From assembly GCA_039000515.1 (NCBI GenBank), contig JBCFYV010001001.1, positions 941,830 to 1,005,829 on the forward strand: a DNA stretch of 64,000 nucleotides, given 5' to 3'. Position numbers and translations under genes: made by a program. The stretch is from Timema cristinae. Its lineage: Eukaryota; Arthropoda; Insecta; Phasmatodea; Timematidae. Shown one piece after another: positions 21,207 to 33,500 of this stretch (positions are counted from its first letter, which is position 1; each line of letters starts with the position of its first letter). Under the pieces are notes generated by a model. The model was not told the DNA's origin and ran no database searches. It was given only the letters and a program-made list of their open reading frames with translations.

Positions 21207-22781
21207 ATTATAATTATCTTACAAACTTCTTCTTAAATAATGCAAATAATTGATTTATTGTTAATTTAGTTACTACAATGGAATTAAATTAGTTGACAAT
21301 CTATTTTCACTATATCGCTCGATAGCTGTCTTTTTGTACAAATGATCTATTTGTAGGCCCTTTTCATACTTTATATAACCAAAAGAAGTACACTTCATAT
21401 TTCATGCTATCGTTATTTCCATTATCTGAAGTATAAAATCGACGAAAGTTTAAAAGGACCCTTGAAACACCTTGTACGAGTACAGTATTTGAAGATTGAT
21501 TTAAAAATTATGCTGACAGTTTATGTGAAATAAATTGCACACACAAAAAATATGTCAATTATATTTGAGAAATAAAATACTTACTATTCCTAGTTTACAT
21601 CTCATGGCTGACAAGTAAGTAAAGTAAGTACTCTTTGACGTATAACTTATTTATAAATAAATATAGTAAAAATCGAACGAAATCTTTTTCGTCCTTTACG
21701 ATTGAAAATCATTTGTGAAATTATTTCCATTTTGTACAGTAATATTTTGATGACTTTTGGCTCACTTAAAATTGATGGTGGTAATAATAGTAGTACAAAC
21801 TTTCTCCTATAGTGTGTTACGAAAAACATTGACTTTTAAAAAAATCACACATCAATAATCTAACTTTAAACATTTTATACAAAAAAAAACAAGTATACAG
21901 TATTATTTGTCAGGTTAAATGCTTCACATTATTCATTCTAAAAAAAAAAATCGCTGAGTCATTTTAGAAAATTTTTGTTTCGTCAAACAATACTCGTCAA
22001 TAAAACACCCTATAATTATTTAAAGGCTAGAGTCAAAATTAGAAAATATGTTTCACACCCTTTTTTGGGTGAATTCTGTACAGCTTTTTATAATTCTCTA
22101 ACCTTATATAATTTATCATAGAAAGACTGTTTAAAATCTCTAATCTAGTAGTGGTGGGACGCCATTAAATTTTTAAAATTTAAATAAGTTAAAAGTAAGC
22201 CAATAATAAAAGTGATTCTTAAATGTTGAGTTGTTCATACATTACCTGTTATTGTATCATATTTTATCTGTATGTTATATTTTTAAAGAAAAATAACTTT
22301 TGTCATATTGGAATGAAATATCCAAGAAAATACAATTTGTCACAACCCACTGTCGAGTGTTTTAACAACAAATTTTACAAAGAACGTTTGAAATCCCTCA
22401 TTAACATATAAAAAACATGAACGTAATGACATTATAATCATATTACTTTTCTTTCTTCGAAATTTTCATGTAACATTAATTTGAAAATATCACATCTTTT
22501 TTATCTTGAAGAATCACTTGAGCTTGTAAATTCGTATTCATCTTAATTTTCTGGATAGCGACATCTTGATAGAGTATTATTTTAAGGATTTTAAGGATTT
22601 ATAGATATATAACACATTCTTTATTTCGTCTAATCAATATTGTTGTACAATAGATATAAGTTCGATGATTTAGTTACAAGACTTTACTATTATAACTGAT
22701 CATACAATATCTCTTATCTAGAAGCAAGAGAGGGAAATATTATACTAAAATTTACAATGGACTAAAATTTGAGACTGTATA

Positions 22782-22950
22782 ATGCCACCAAATAAACATT
22801 TATATTGTATCAAATCAACATTGTTAAGCGTTGCAACATCAACCACTTTCGGCAATAAACAACAAATGAATGAGTTTAATGAAAGTATAAGGCCGATCGT
22901 AATGGTGCTCAAAGTGTTCGGTGTTTTTCCTATTCAAATTCAAACTACAG
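22782..22950 (+). CDS. Plus-strand Gr exon 1
   Basis: ATG 22782, 56 codons plus one base, donor ACTACAG|GTACAG. Conserved [19 protein letters not shown] lies near residues 34-52. The start could instead be the Met at 22866, which keeps this block. Confidence 0.82.
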
Positions 22951-25900
22951 GTACAGTATATTTGAACTAAAAACTACATATAATGCGTAGCAAAAATGTC
23001 TTAAATGAATTCTCTAGCTCATATTTATTCTTCTCTACCATTTTCTATTAATTGAATTTAAAATCCAAACACAGGAAATGGAAAAGAGTTTATTATTTAT
23101 ATATTTCATTTGATCTAAAATTTCTAACTGTTGTGTATATAAAAACTCAGCTTATTGCCGGAATCGATACAATTTTGTATTATGAAAAAGGGCTACGAAT
23201 AATTTTTTTTAAAGAATCTTTGTACTATATCACTATTTATTTTGTGGGGGGTAGACGGGGGGATTCTATAAAAACTCCAACAACAATACTGACCTTAGCT
23301 CACAGTTATTTCCTTCCCACCCGCTAATGGGTTGCCAAAGGGGAAAAGTAAATCAGGGAATATTGTATTCAGTATTTTGAGTCATTTTGGCGAGCTACAA
23401 TGTTTACGCATGTGGCATTTCCCGTAGGCTGCCTAGATAACTGAGATATATCCAATCAGATGTTTTGCTTAGGTTGAATATTGATAAAACCTTTAACAGT
23501 ACACGAGTTTCGTATCCTCCAGAATGAACACAAAGCCATTTTCTATGACCCTATATATATAAACTTGTAAAAATAATCTAAAAGATAAAAATGTTCACTT
23601 TGAAATGTCCAAAAATCCACATAGCTTAGTCTATCAATAACAACCAAAATCCCGGGAAAAGAAAGGTAATTGGTCTAGGAGTACATAATGGAGCTTTATG
23701 AATAGAATGATATAGTTTAATAGAAAGGTCACAACACAAATTGTATGGTCATTTGTATTTTACTCCTCCACCGTTTGTTCTCCTACTGCTTCACAACTCC
23801 ACCTAGCAACGATATAAGCCCACTTGGTTTCTGGGCGTTTAAGAATTTCTGCTCGACCATTCTAGCGTCTTAAGTAAGATGAGACGTCCTCGGTGGTCTT
23901 GGAATAAGGTGCTCTCGCTTCATAACCCGATATTAGTAGGCTCAAACCCAGCTGAGGTTGATGTATTTTTCTTTAGCAATAAAGAGATCCGTAGCACAAC
24001 TTCCTTCAGAGGGGAAGTAAAGACGTTGGTCCCATGTCGATTGCGGCATGTAAAAGAACCCTGGAAGGTGTGTGAAAATACCTTCCCGGCAAAATTGGCA
24101 GGCCGTTTCTTGCGCTCTCATATAAATTCAGTGTAGAAAACAACGATGAACCACCACACTGCATGACTTCCATTGGTGCATGTGATTTCTGCCAAATGAT
24201 GCAGGCGGCACTAACCAGCCGAAGGGATGACTGCATACCTTACATCGGACGGATAGAAATCACATCAAACCAATCTTCAGGTTGTTAACTGAAGAACAAG
24301 TAAGATGAACCATTCCCTTGAATGCTGTTTTCTTTGTGACCATCAGGTGCAGTTCGCGTCCTGCCAGTGTCCAAATGCTATTGCCTGGGGGTCTCGGCGG
24401 TGGGGACTGTCCTGTTGTTGATATATATACTACGGGAAGTATGGAGCGCCACAACATCCTACCATAGGAACAGTTGGCTTGAGGTTTTCACGATCACCAT
24501 GTTCGTATCTGCGCCTCTATTTTCACTAAGTCATTACGCTGGCATCATTGAACACGTCAACCACTGGGCTGAATTCCAGGTACATTTTATATCGCCACCC
24601 GCTTTGGGGGGCAAATGGTCCAACGGCATCATTCTAGAATTATACTTGACTGCCGATGACGGGACTGATTCGTCACAAGGTGTACTGAGGTTTTTTAAAA
24701 TAAATGGTTTTCACCCTCTCTTCATGCAAATTCAGGTGCACCAGAGGTGGATCCAGAAGGGAAGAGGTCATGGGGGACCCACACCCTTATCATAAATTTG
24801 TTTTTGTTAGTATTAACAAGAGTAGTCTAATTAAATTTATCTTGTAGTCACTACTAAGTGTTCTGTCAAGTAATATATTTTTTTCGCTTGACAATCACTG
24901 TAAATAATTTATTTATATTTTTAACACAAATTATTAATACACATGAATAAACGATGAACATTGATGCTTTTTTTTTTTCAAATTCTCTATCATTAATCAG
25001 TATTTTATTTTTCTGTGTGATAATTAAGTGCTAGCTGGAAATTTAAATAAGCTTTATTTAATCCATAGATTTAGTAAACTTACATATAAAAAAATGCAGA
25101 GTAAATAGTCACGGATGACTTAACCAGATTTTATTTAGATTTTTTTAAAATTTTATTGTTAATATTGTTTTACATTGGTAATTGGTAAACTCAAATTTTG
25201 AAGGATTTTTCCGTAAGAATTTCTCGAGGGGCAACCTTCCCCAGCATCGTGCCGTAAGAGCACCCTCCTCCCCCAAGAAAATCCTGGATCCGACTCTGGG
25301 TATGTTTTCTATGAGTCTAACTTTCCTCATCTCTAACTCACTAGCGTATTTAGTACAACCCGAATGGGTAGTAATACACGGTGACAAAAAACCACACAAA
25401 AATAAATTTGTATTGTCCATATGAGAGATAATAATAATAATAATGTATTATTGCGCGTCTGGGCTACATCAATCGTAGCCCAGTAGTGGAAATATTAGCC
25501 GATACTAATGTAGCGTTTGCCCAAGGAACGTCCGAATGTACTAATCGTACATCCTTTCCGTGGAGGCTCTTTCAATGTCCCGATGAGATGAGGTGATGGT
25601 GATAGTGAGTGTGAGGGTGTGTAACTTGAGCCTAATTAACCAAAACTTGGCGACCGTTGGGATAATTCTCCTTTCGGGAAAGATAACCAAGTTACCAGAA
25701 AAAAATTGAACCCAGGACCCCTAGGATTGTAGTCAGATGTACCGATCACTACACCACGGGGCTGGTCTATATGAGAGGTAAAGTTTTGACATAAAAAGTC
25801 AGGTTTTTCAGCAAGACAATGAGCCCGACTGGTATCTGACTCTGACACGATAGGTAGAGATTAGGCTCGATTTTAATTTTGGCTTGTACTATCCTTCTCT

Positions 25901-27473
25901 AAACAAAGTCAGCCTCTCTTTCTTAGATGTCACTCCCTCTGTCCTCAAATCAGTGTAAAATTCAAATAGCCCCCAAGCTAGTAACAAAATCTATACCTTC
26001 CTCACAGGCCTCATACCATGAAGTGTTTGGACATCCGCTGAAGCTGCGATTCATCTTGCGGTCTATGGTAACTACCCTGACGGCGATCATCCTGGCGCTG
26101 TGTTTCTACAACTCGCACATATTCCTACACGATAAGGAAGGGAAGTTAGACCTCCTAACGGTGATCATGACGCATGTAATGGAGGGCTACAATACCTGTC
26201 TTCCCGCTCTTATCTCAGTCGCGTGGTATCTGGAGTGCCAGCTCTCACAACGGCGGCTACAAGTCTTCGGCGTCGTTTGGAACAGGTAATCTCCGCTCTA
26301 GTATAGTATAACTTTTTTTTTTTCAATTGCTTACCTTCAACAAAATTTTATGACAGAATTAGTTCCACATCGTGGGAATGGAACACAACTTTTCTCTCTG
26401 CATTTAAAAAGTTGTTGGCCAAATGTCACTATGCCGCAGACAAGGTAGTCACCAAACTCCAAGCTTCGGGTTAAAATGGCTACGTTCATCGGGAGAGCTT
26501 TAGTTCTCCAACACAGGGATCCTACTTACAATCTCAAATGACAACATCGCAATAACGTAGGGATTTTAAAAAACAGGGTGGTTTCACTAGAGAACAGACA
26601 AAATTGCCTGCTAGTGTCAATAAACCACCTTTCACAAAGCTAGGTTCAGGTAGTGGTCCCACTCCCTATCCATAAACCAGTCCCATCAACTGAAGATACT
26701 TAAACTGAAAATTACGAATAAAACGTAGAATACAACGTTCAAGTGAATGTATGCAATTTATCTATTTGTAAACAATCATCAAATACCTTCAACTAGTTAC
26801 TTGTCTGAAAAGATTTGTTTAGTGTTTCACTTGGAAGTGTGTTATCACTGAGAAGTGCAACTAGCACTCCCCAGTGCTCAAGCACTCAACCTTGCTCAAA
26901 GAGCTCAGAGATTTTTCCCCCAAGGTTGAGTGTTTGTTGTATACCTTGTGTACGGACTAGTGGAATTGATCAGAAACCTTTTTTGAATGAAGAGAACAAT
27001 TCCCGTTCAAATGTCACTAGGCTCACGACAAATATTCAAGAACTTTCGAGATTACTATGTGTAGAAAATTAAACTAAACATATATACTAATTTGATAATT
27101 GTATTTATTTTGGCTCAAATGTTTTTGCGCATGAAATGAACAAATTTCCTTCTTTAATCACATCGAATCACACGCCACCTTAATATGTCACTGATTTACA
27201 GAAATACATGCTAGTAGTATTAATAGTACCAACATAATCCGAATATTCTAAGGAGGAAAGTTGAGTTGTAAGTTTGGATCTATAATGAATCGTTTAGTTC
27301 ACTGGGACAGCGATGTGTTGGTGAAAAGTCCTGGTTTGATCTAAGAGAAAGACACTTTTTTAAAAATACATCAGAATTTAACTAAATTTTAGTGTCTTTC
27401 TTTAGCTAGAAGTGTTAGCTTTACTATGGACGCATTTCTGACACGATGGTTTTTTTTACTGAGTGCCTGTACA

Positions 27474-27533
<60 letters not shown>

Positions 27534-30500
27534 GCCAATATGAGATAACAGCAATACACAAAATATTGATAGCATTCTTCACAGCTGAACGGATCCGAAA
27601 AGCTCATATCACGTGTTTTGAAATTTCCACATATCACACCCTGATGACTGGTTTTTTGAATTGGTTTTCAAAACTCAAGTATTCATCTACATAAAAACAA
27701 AACAGAACTGCTTATTTATATCTTTACATATATTTAACATTTTAAGGTTGCCATAACACACGATAAATCGTGTTGGCCCTATATCTTGACACAGGAATCC
27801 AATTGTAAACAAGGACACTTCTTTAAAAGTCGAAGACTTTTGAGATCGAAGTCTTTGGATATTAATACAATATTGTATTGATCCATGTTAACTACACATT
27901 GAACAATAAAATAGTACTAGTTTCTTTGTTTCAGGATTTAGAAAACAATTGGCGAGTAAACAAAGACGTGTCAAAATACACCTCGCTGTGGCTACAACTA
28001 AGCAAGCTGACAACGGGGTGCAAGTTATCCACTTACAGGGTGCAGATCCTGGTTATTTTATACCATTGCCTAGTGATGGTCTTCTCTCTACATATGTATA
28101 TCACAGGTAAAAGATACACACTAGCAGCACTTGTCAAATACCAGTGTGGAGACCTGCTAAGTGCTGGACATTTCTGTACCTTTAGCTTCCGGCTCAAAGT
28201 AAAGTGTCATTATTGAATGTATCGACCATAGAGGTTGTGAAACTTTCACTAACCAAAAGGGTAAGACTTTAATTCTTTCTAAAAGTGATCGAAAGTTTCA
28301 TCATCCTGATGATGAGTGTTTCGATCTTGTTTCAAGAAAAAGTGTGTCCTCCTTTGATTATATTGACACTTTCACACGATAAGACTAAACACCTTGCCGG
28401 GAAAAATTCCAAAATTCGCTCACTCTCTCAATTCGCTCACTCGCTACCATCTCTCAATAGTAATACGACAATGCGAGCAAGGTATAGGACGAGTTAAACT
28501 CTAATGCCGGGCCCACACGATACGTCAATTGCCTTCCAATGCTGGATGATTGATGGTTGGAGGATAGACGGTTGGCATGTGTCGAGTACCATGCTTCCAA
28601 TGTTGACCTGCTCGAGTTGTTGCACAGTGGGGGCCCCATCCCGAAAAGCTGGCCGAAAGTCGAAAGATAAAGGTTTTTTTTTAGGGATTTAAATTGTATG
28701 GTTGGATAGAATGCTATTTGAAGTGTCTAATGTCACAGTTAGGAGGAATTGACCATGTAAACCTGGTGGTTAAAATTCAGTGTCAAGGTGACCTTCGCAC
28801 GAGTAGCATTTGAACCGCACGAGAGAGATAAATAACGTTATGTTCAGAAATCCGTGGAGATTCGTATAGTTCATCAATTATAATTCTGTAAAATGAACTT
28901 TCCTGTTAAAAGTAGGTAGGATATTATCATATATTAAACAAAAAATAATAATATATAATTACTAACTTAACAATATTTTTAATAAAAAATAATTAAAAAT
29001 TACATGCGAACGTTTTAAAAAAATTAGAGAAAAAGTTATAAGTTCTGTAGAGTTCTGCAACGAAACTTGTTCTGAATTGTAGTTTATACTATTGTTTAAT
29101 AAAATATATAAAAACAGCTGCTATTGTGGTTTGAGTGTAAGTTTTTTTAAAAATAATTACAAATATGCGTTAATAAAGCATGTTATAAGATGCTTAAATT
29201 TTGATTCGTTAAGGAAAAGACATGTAAAATATTTTTTTAATATAATTAACATAATGTGTAACAAAATATAACGATACACCATTTTTCTATATGAATAAAT
29301 TAAGCCGCTACGCATAAACAGATTAGTCTACAAGTCACAATTATCCCCACAATCGAGTGGGCTAGGTCTCGTAAGTTTTTGTTCCCGATTCGATTATCGC
29401 AAGCATGATTTTTTAATTTACATAATAATTATTTAATAAAATTGTAGTATCACTTAAATTGAGACTACAATTTTATTAAATAATTTTTAAACAAAACATT
29501 ACAAATTTTGAATTTGAACTTTACATTATTTATTACTTTCGCGCTATCTTATAGGTAGAGAAAGTATTGTGATCGTCAAAAGAATTGAACTCAAGATTAT
29601 GATGAATCTTGACGTTTCATGACCCCCCGAATCCAAAATAGTGATTTTTGACTTTCCGTCTGTCTGTCTGTCTGTCTATCTATACCTCCAACTAGAGCCT
29701 AAACTATTTTACCGATCGGGCTAAAACTTGGTATTTAGGATTTTTATAGATTTTCCCCGAGGGGTTTTTGGAATTGGATATCTAACCCTAAAATTAAGGG
29801 TAGTTTACTGAAGGGCAAAAAGAGAAAAAGTCAATTTACTCAAAATCGACTCAAACGATTTTGATTAAAATTCGTATCTAGGTGTTTATTAAGATTATAA
29901 ATAAACTGGCTATTTTCATTTTACCATGAAAATGAATTTTAGGGTACTTTACAGAAGCAGATACTTCTGTATCTCCCCAACTATTTGAGATACTAAATAA
30001 CTTATCTTTGCAAAATTGTAGTATTATCATATATAAAAAACTTTTACTTGAAATATATTTTTTATAAATCCAACAGTTTCTGAGATATTTTCAAATATAT
30101 TAATACAATTTGGTGAGCTTTAGTTGTTAAGAGATACTACTTAAGTTTTAACGCAATAATTCTCCATTGCCATAGAGTAATTAAATAAAGTAAGTCTCTA
30201 AAAGTTTATGTTGTTTTTCCTTAAACCTCTTAGTAGAAATGTTTGTACAACAATGATCTATATAAATTTTAGACTCAATAGTCAATATTTACATTTTTTA
30301 TTGGTAAAACTTTATAAACGAGGAATTTAATAGCAATGCGATGGAATGAAGATTTGCAACACCCAATAAAATGTCGACAATTTTAACCAGAAGTTAAAAT
30401 TTTAATACGAAGTGTTGACTCTTGTAGACCCAATATTGATCTTTTTTATCGGTCTAAATATACAAATGAGGACATTAATTCTTTAAAAACAAAATTATAA

Positions 30501-33500
30501 AATTTAAAACCGGTACTAAAAAAAAGTTTTACATAATGTAATGTAACTGACTTGCCCTGAAAAGTATGTGAAAGCATTGACAATAATATCGTCCTAATTT
30601 TATAAACGTATCTTATTTCATTTAAATTATAATCTATTACATGGCGCTTAAAGCAGTTCTTCTTCTAAGAAGGTACACGCTACTGTAAGTGACGTCAGAA
30701 CGCTTCACGTTAGTCAACTCAAATTGATAATTTAAGGTTTTTAATTAATAACTTCCTCTTCTCGAAGGTTCGAATAGAGATTTTTAAATGTAACTTGAGT
30801 CATTTTCCGGCTCTAGAACCTCCCAGTAACACAGAGATGTTTTTGTCTTGTATTTTGTTTTTCTAAACTAAACCTTCTCGAAGCTTCCATGAGCAAGGGA
30901 TATATACGAAAGATGGTGCAATGTAAAGCCAGTACGCTCTTGGCGTCCAGTGCTGCTCAGAACTCACTACTCACTAGTCACTAGCACAGCTTCTGTCCGC
31001 GATCCCTACAATAGGCCGCGTATATATTTCGACATGATCTATATTCTCCTTAAATAAACAGAGATTTAAAAATAAAAACATGTCAAAATAATAAGTGTGT
31101 ATTAATTAGAATTCTTTAATTGGCGCTCGATCACGGGGCTATAAATACCAATTAACTCACAACATCAAAAAACCGGACCGATTTAATTAGTGCTCGACCA
31201 CGGGGCAATTACCAGATAATTAAACGGTGTAACTTCAATCGACGCTCAACGCGACGAACCAGAACATCTCAATTGGCGCCCATCGCGTAGAGAAATATTC
31301 CAGAACATCACAATTGGCGCACAACGTAGGGACCCGTAATTTTAGAACATCACAATAAGTGTAGTGCAATTTATGCTTGGGTTTGCTAGTTCGTTTCACA
31401 AATATTACGAGTTTTGAGTAAATATCTCCATTTTCAAACAGTATAGCGAGAAAGTCCGTACGAAGGATCCGTACCATTTATTTTTAAATGTTACCGTGTC
31501 GATTATAAGAATAATGAAGTATTACAAAAATTTAAGTAGTTTCCAAATCATTTCTAAATGTATTATAATATTTAAAAAAATGTCAGTTTTTTGTAAAAAA
31601 TAAAAAATGATTAACAGCTAAAATTATTATTTTTATTACTATATTAACTTTACCCACTCTCCCTTATTTACAAAGTTTTTTTATAAAATTGATTTCCCTT
31701 GGTTTCGTGGGTTACAGAATTATTATTTTGAAAATTAATGGCTTTTACTGTTTATATATTTAATTTCTTAAAATAATAATTTCACCCAGTTTAGTACGTT
31801 ATTATATTATTGGGTTAAAGTAAAAGCTTATGGTTTTTATAATTCTAGTGTATAATTTCAACAAACAATAGTTTTTTTCGGTTTCGTAGGTTATTGGGAT
31901 ATAGGCATTAAAGGTTGTGGTCTCAATATATAAACGTTTATGTTCTTCTAGTAAATCCTTTATTTTGTTACATATTACATTTTTATGCGTTTAAATATTT
32001 ATGTTCACCGTATTAGATCCCTCATTTTATTATTTTTCAATTTCGACTTCGGTTTTGTAATCAGTGACCTTGAAAACCCCTAGGTACCAAGTTTCGTACA
32101 AAATGAATAACACATTCATACTTGAGTCAGTTTTTATGATTTTAGCACCGCCATAATAGGTCCGCCATTCTTTTTCCTTTCAATTTTGACTTTGGATTCG
32201 TAATCAGTGACATTGAAAACCCTTATGTACCAAATTTCATACGAATTGAATAAAGTTATCATATTTTGGCCATATTTTTCGGGATTTGGCTCCACTGTGT
32301 GTTTTGCCGGTATTTTTGATCCCCGTCAAAGAGAGGGTCCAACGTTGTAACGTTCCTCTCAACATATTCTTGACTCATATACACGGTGCGTGCACTGAAT
32401 GGTGTCCCACCAGCATACCCCAGTGAACCATGCAGGCTGTACGTATTTTGGTGTGTTTCGAAGATGGGACAGAAAAAAGAGGATACAGTGTTCTTGAATT
32501 CATTAGTTTATATGAGATGTACTCCATATTGTGGGGTCCAAAACATGTGGATCATAAGTATCGTAGCCTGTTGAAAGAGGCGTGGCTGGCCTTGCAGCAC
32601 AATTTTAACCTCATGCTTCCCATATCCGAATTAAAAATTTAAAAAATAATAATTTTTGGCGATTCTTCGGAACTTGGCTACCTGGCCACCTTGTAGAATA
32701 AACATCGTACAGCATTGTCTACTACGTTGAACGCACTGTCTAGAAGCGACAATTGACAAGCGTCTCTAAGATGCTCATTTGACGCCAATGTTGGATACAA
32801 CGTTAGCGTCCAGCAATGGAAAGCAACTGAGGCATCGCATGGAGTTGGTTTAAGATGCTATGCTACTACTCAAATATATATTTATATAATTACATGACAC
32901 TCTTAGCTGATGTTTTCTAGAACTTTCGCAACCCTATGTTGTTTCGCAAAGGAAGGATGAGACTGCAGTTTTAATATTCTATTTACTTTTTATATTTAAA
33001 TTCGGGAATTATCTTTATTTTGTAATATTATTTTTAACTATTCATTTGCATTTTAGGATATTTAAAGCCCCTCAGGCAGTTTTAAAGTCAATATATTTCA
33101 TTTATATTAAATGCTTACTGGGTGCGTTGGACAATCAAACAAAACGGAAAGGGCTGATCTAGCACAGAATTTTCGTTACAAGAGAAATACAATTTTTCCT
33201 TAGAACGGAGAGTTTGCATTGTCCAGCAAATCAGAAAACTAGGATTTAGACTACTATCATGTAATAGGTCAAGATTGTCAGTCTACTCTGGTGCAATTGA
33301 CGATGTCATCAGAATTTGAAAAAGACGCGAGGTAAAAAGAACTTCCACTGTTACCCGAGAAAGAGACGAGCAGTGACCGGGATGGAGACAAGACGTGAGT
33401 TGCTTGTCGTCGCATTTAATCATGACTTAGTGTACGGTGACCAGCGTAGAGAGTACAAACTGAAGTTGTTAATTATTATAGTAATAGCGTATAAATGAAT

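Larger units (their letters stand above)
20168..22781. promoter_or_regulatory. Shared upstream region of the divergent Gr pair
   Basis: 2.6 kb between the start codons of the head-to-head Gr genes. Any promoters for both must lie here, unless upstream untranslated exons exist. I see no clear TATA box. It includes two SINE B copies (20637-20867 and 20974-21206). Confidence 0.5.
20129..23079. repeat. Segmental duplication, copy 2
   Basis: Partner of 1-2909. It spans the start of minus-strand Gr exon 1, the shared upstream region and plus-strand Gr exon 1. Here the sequence continues unbroken on both sides into the rest of both genes, so this is the copy in genic context. Confidence 0.95.

Noticed and set aside
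27389..27694. Tyr/Ile repeat ORFs on both strands
   Set aside because: Translation of a TA microsatellite.
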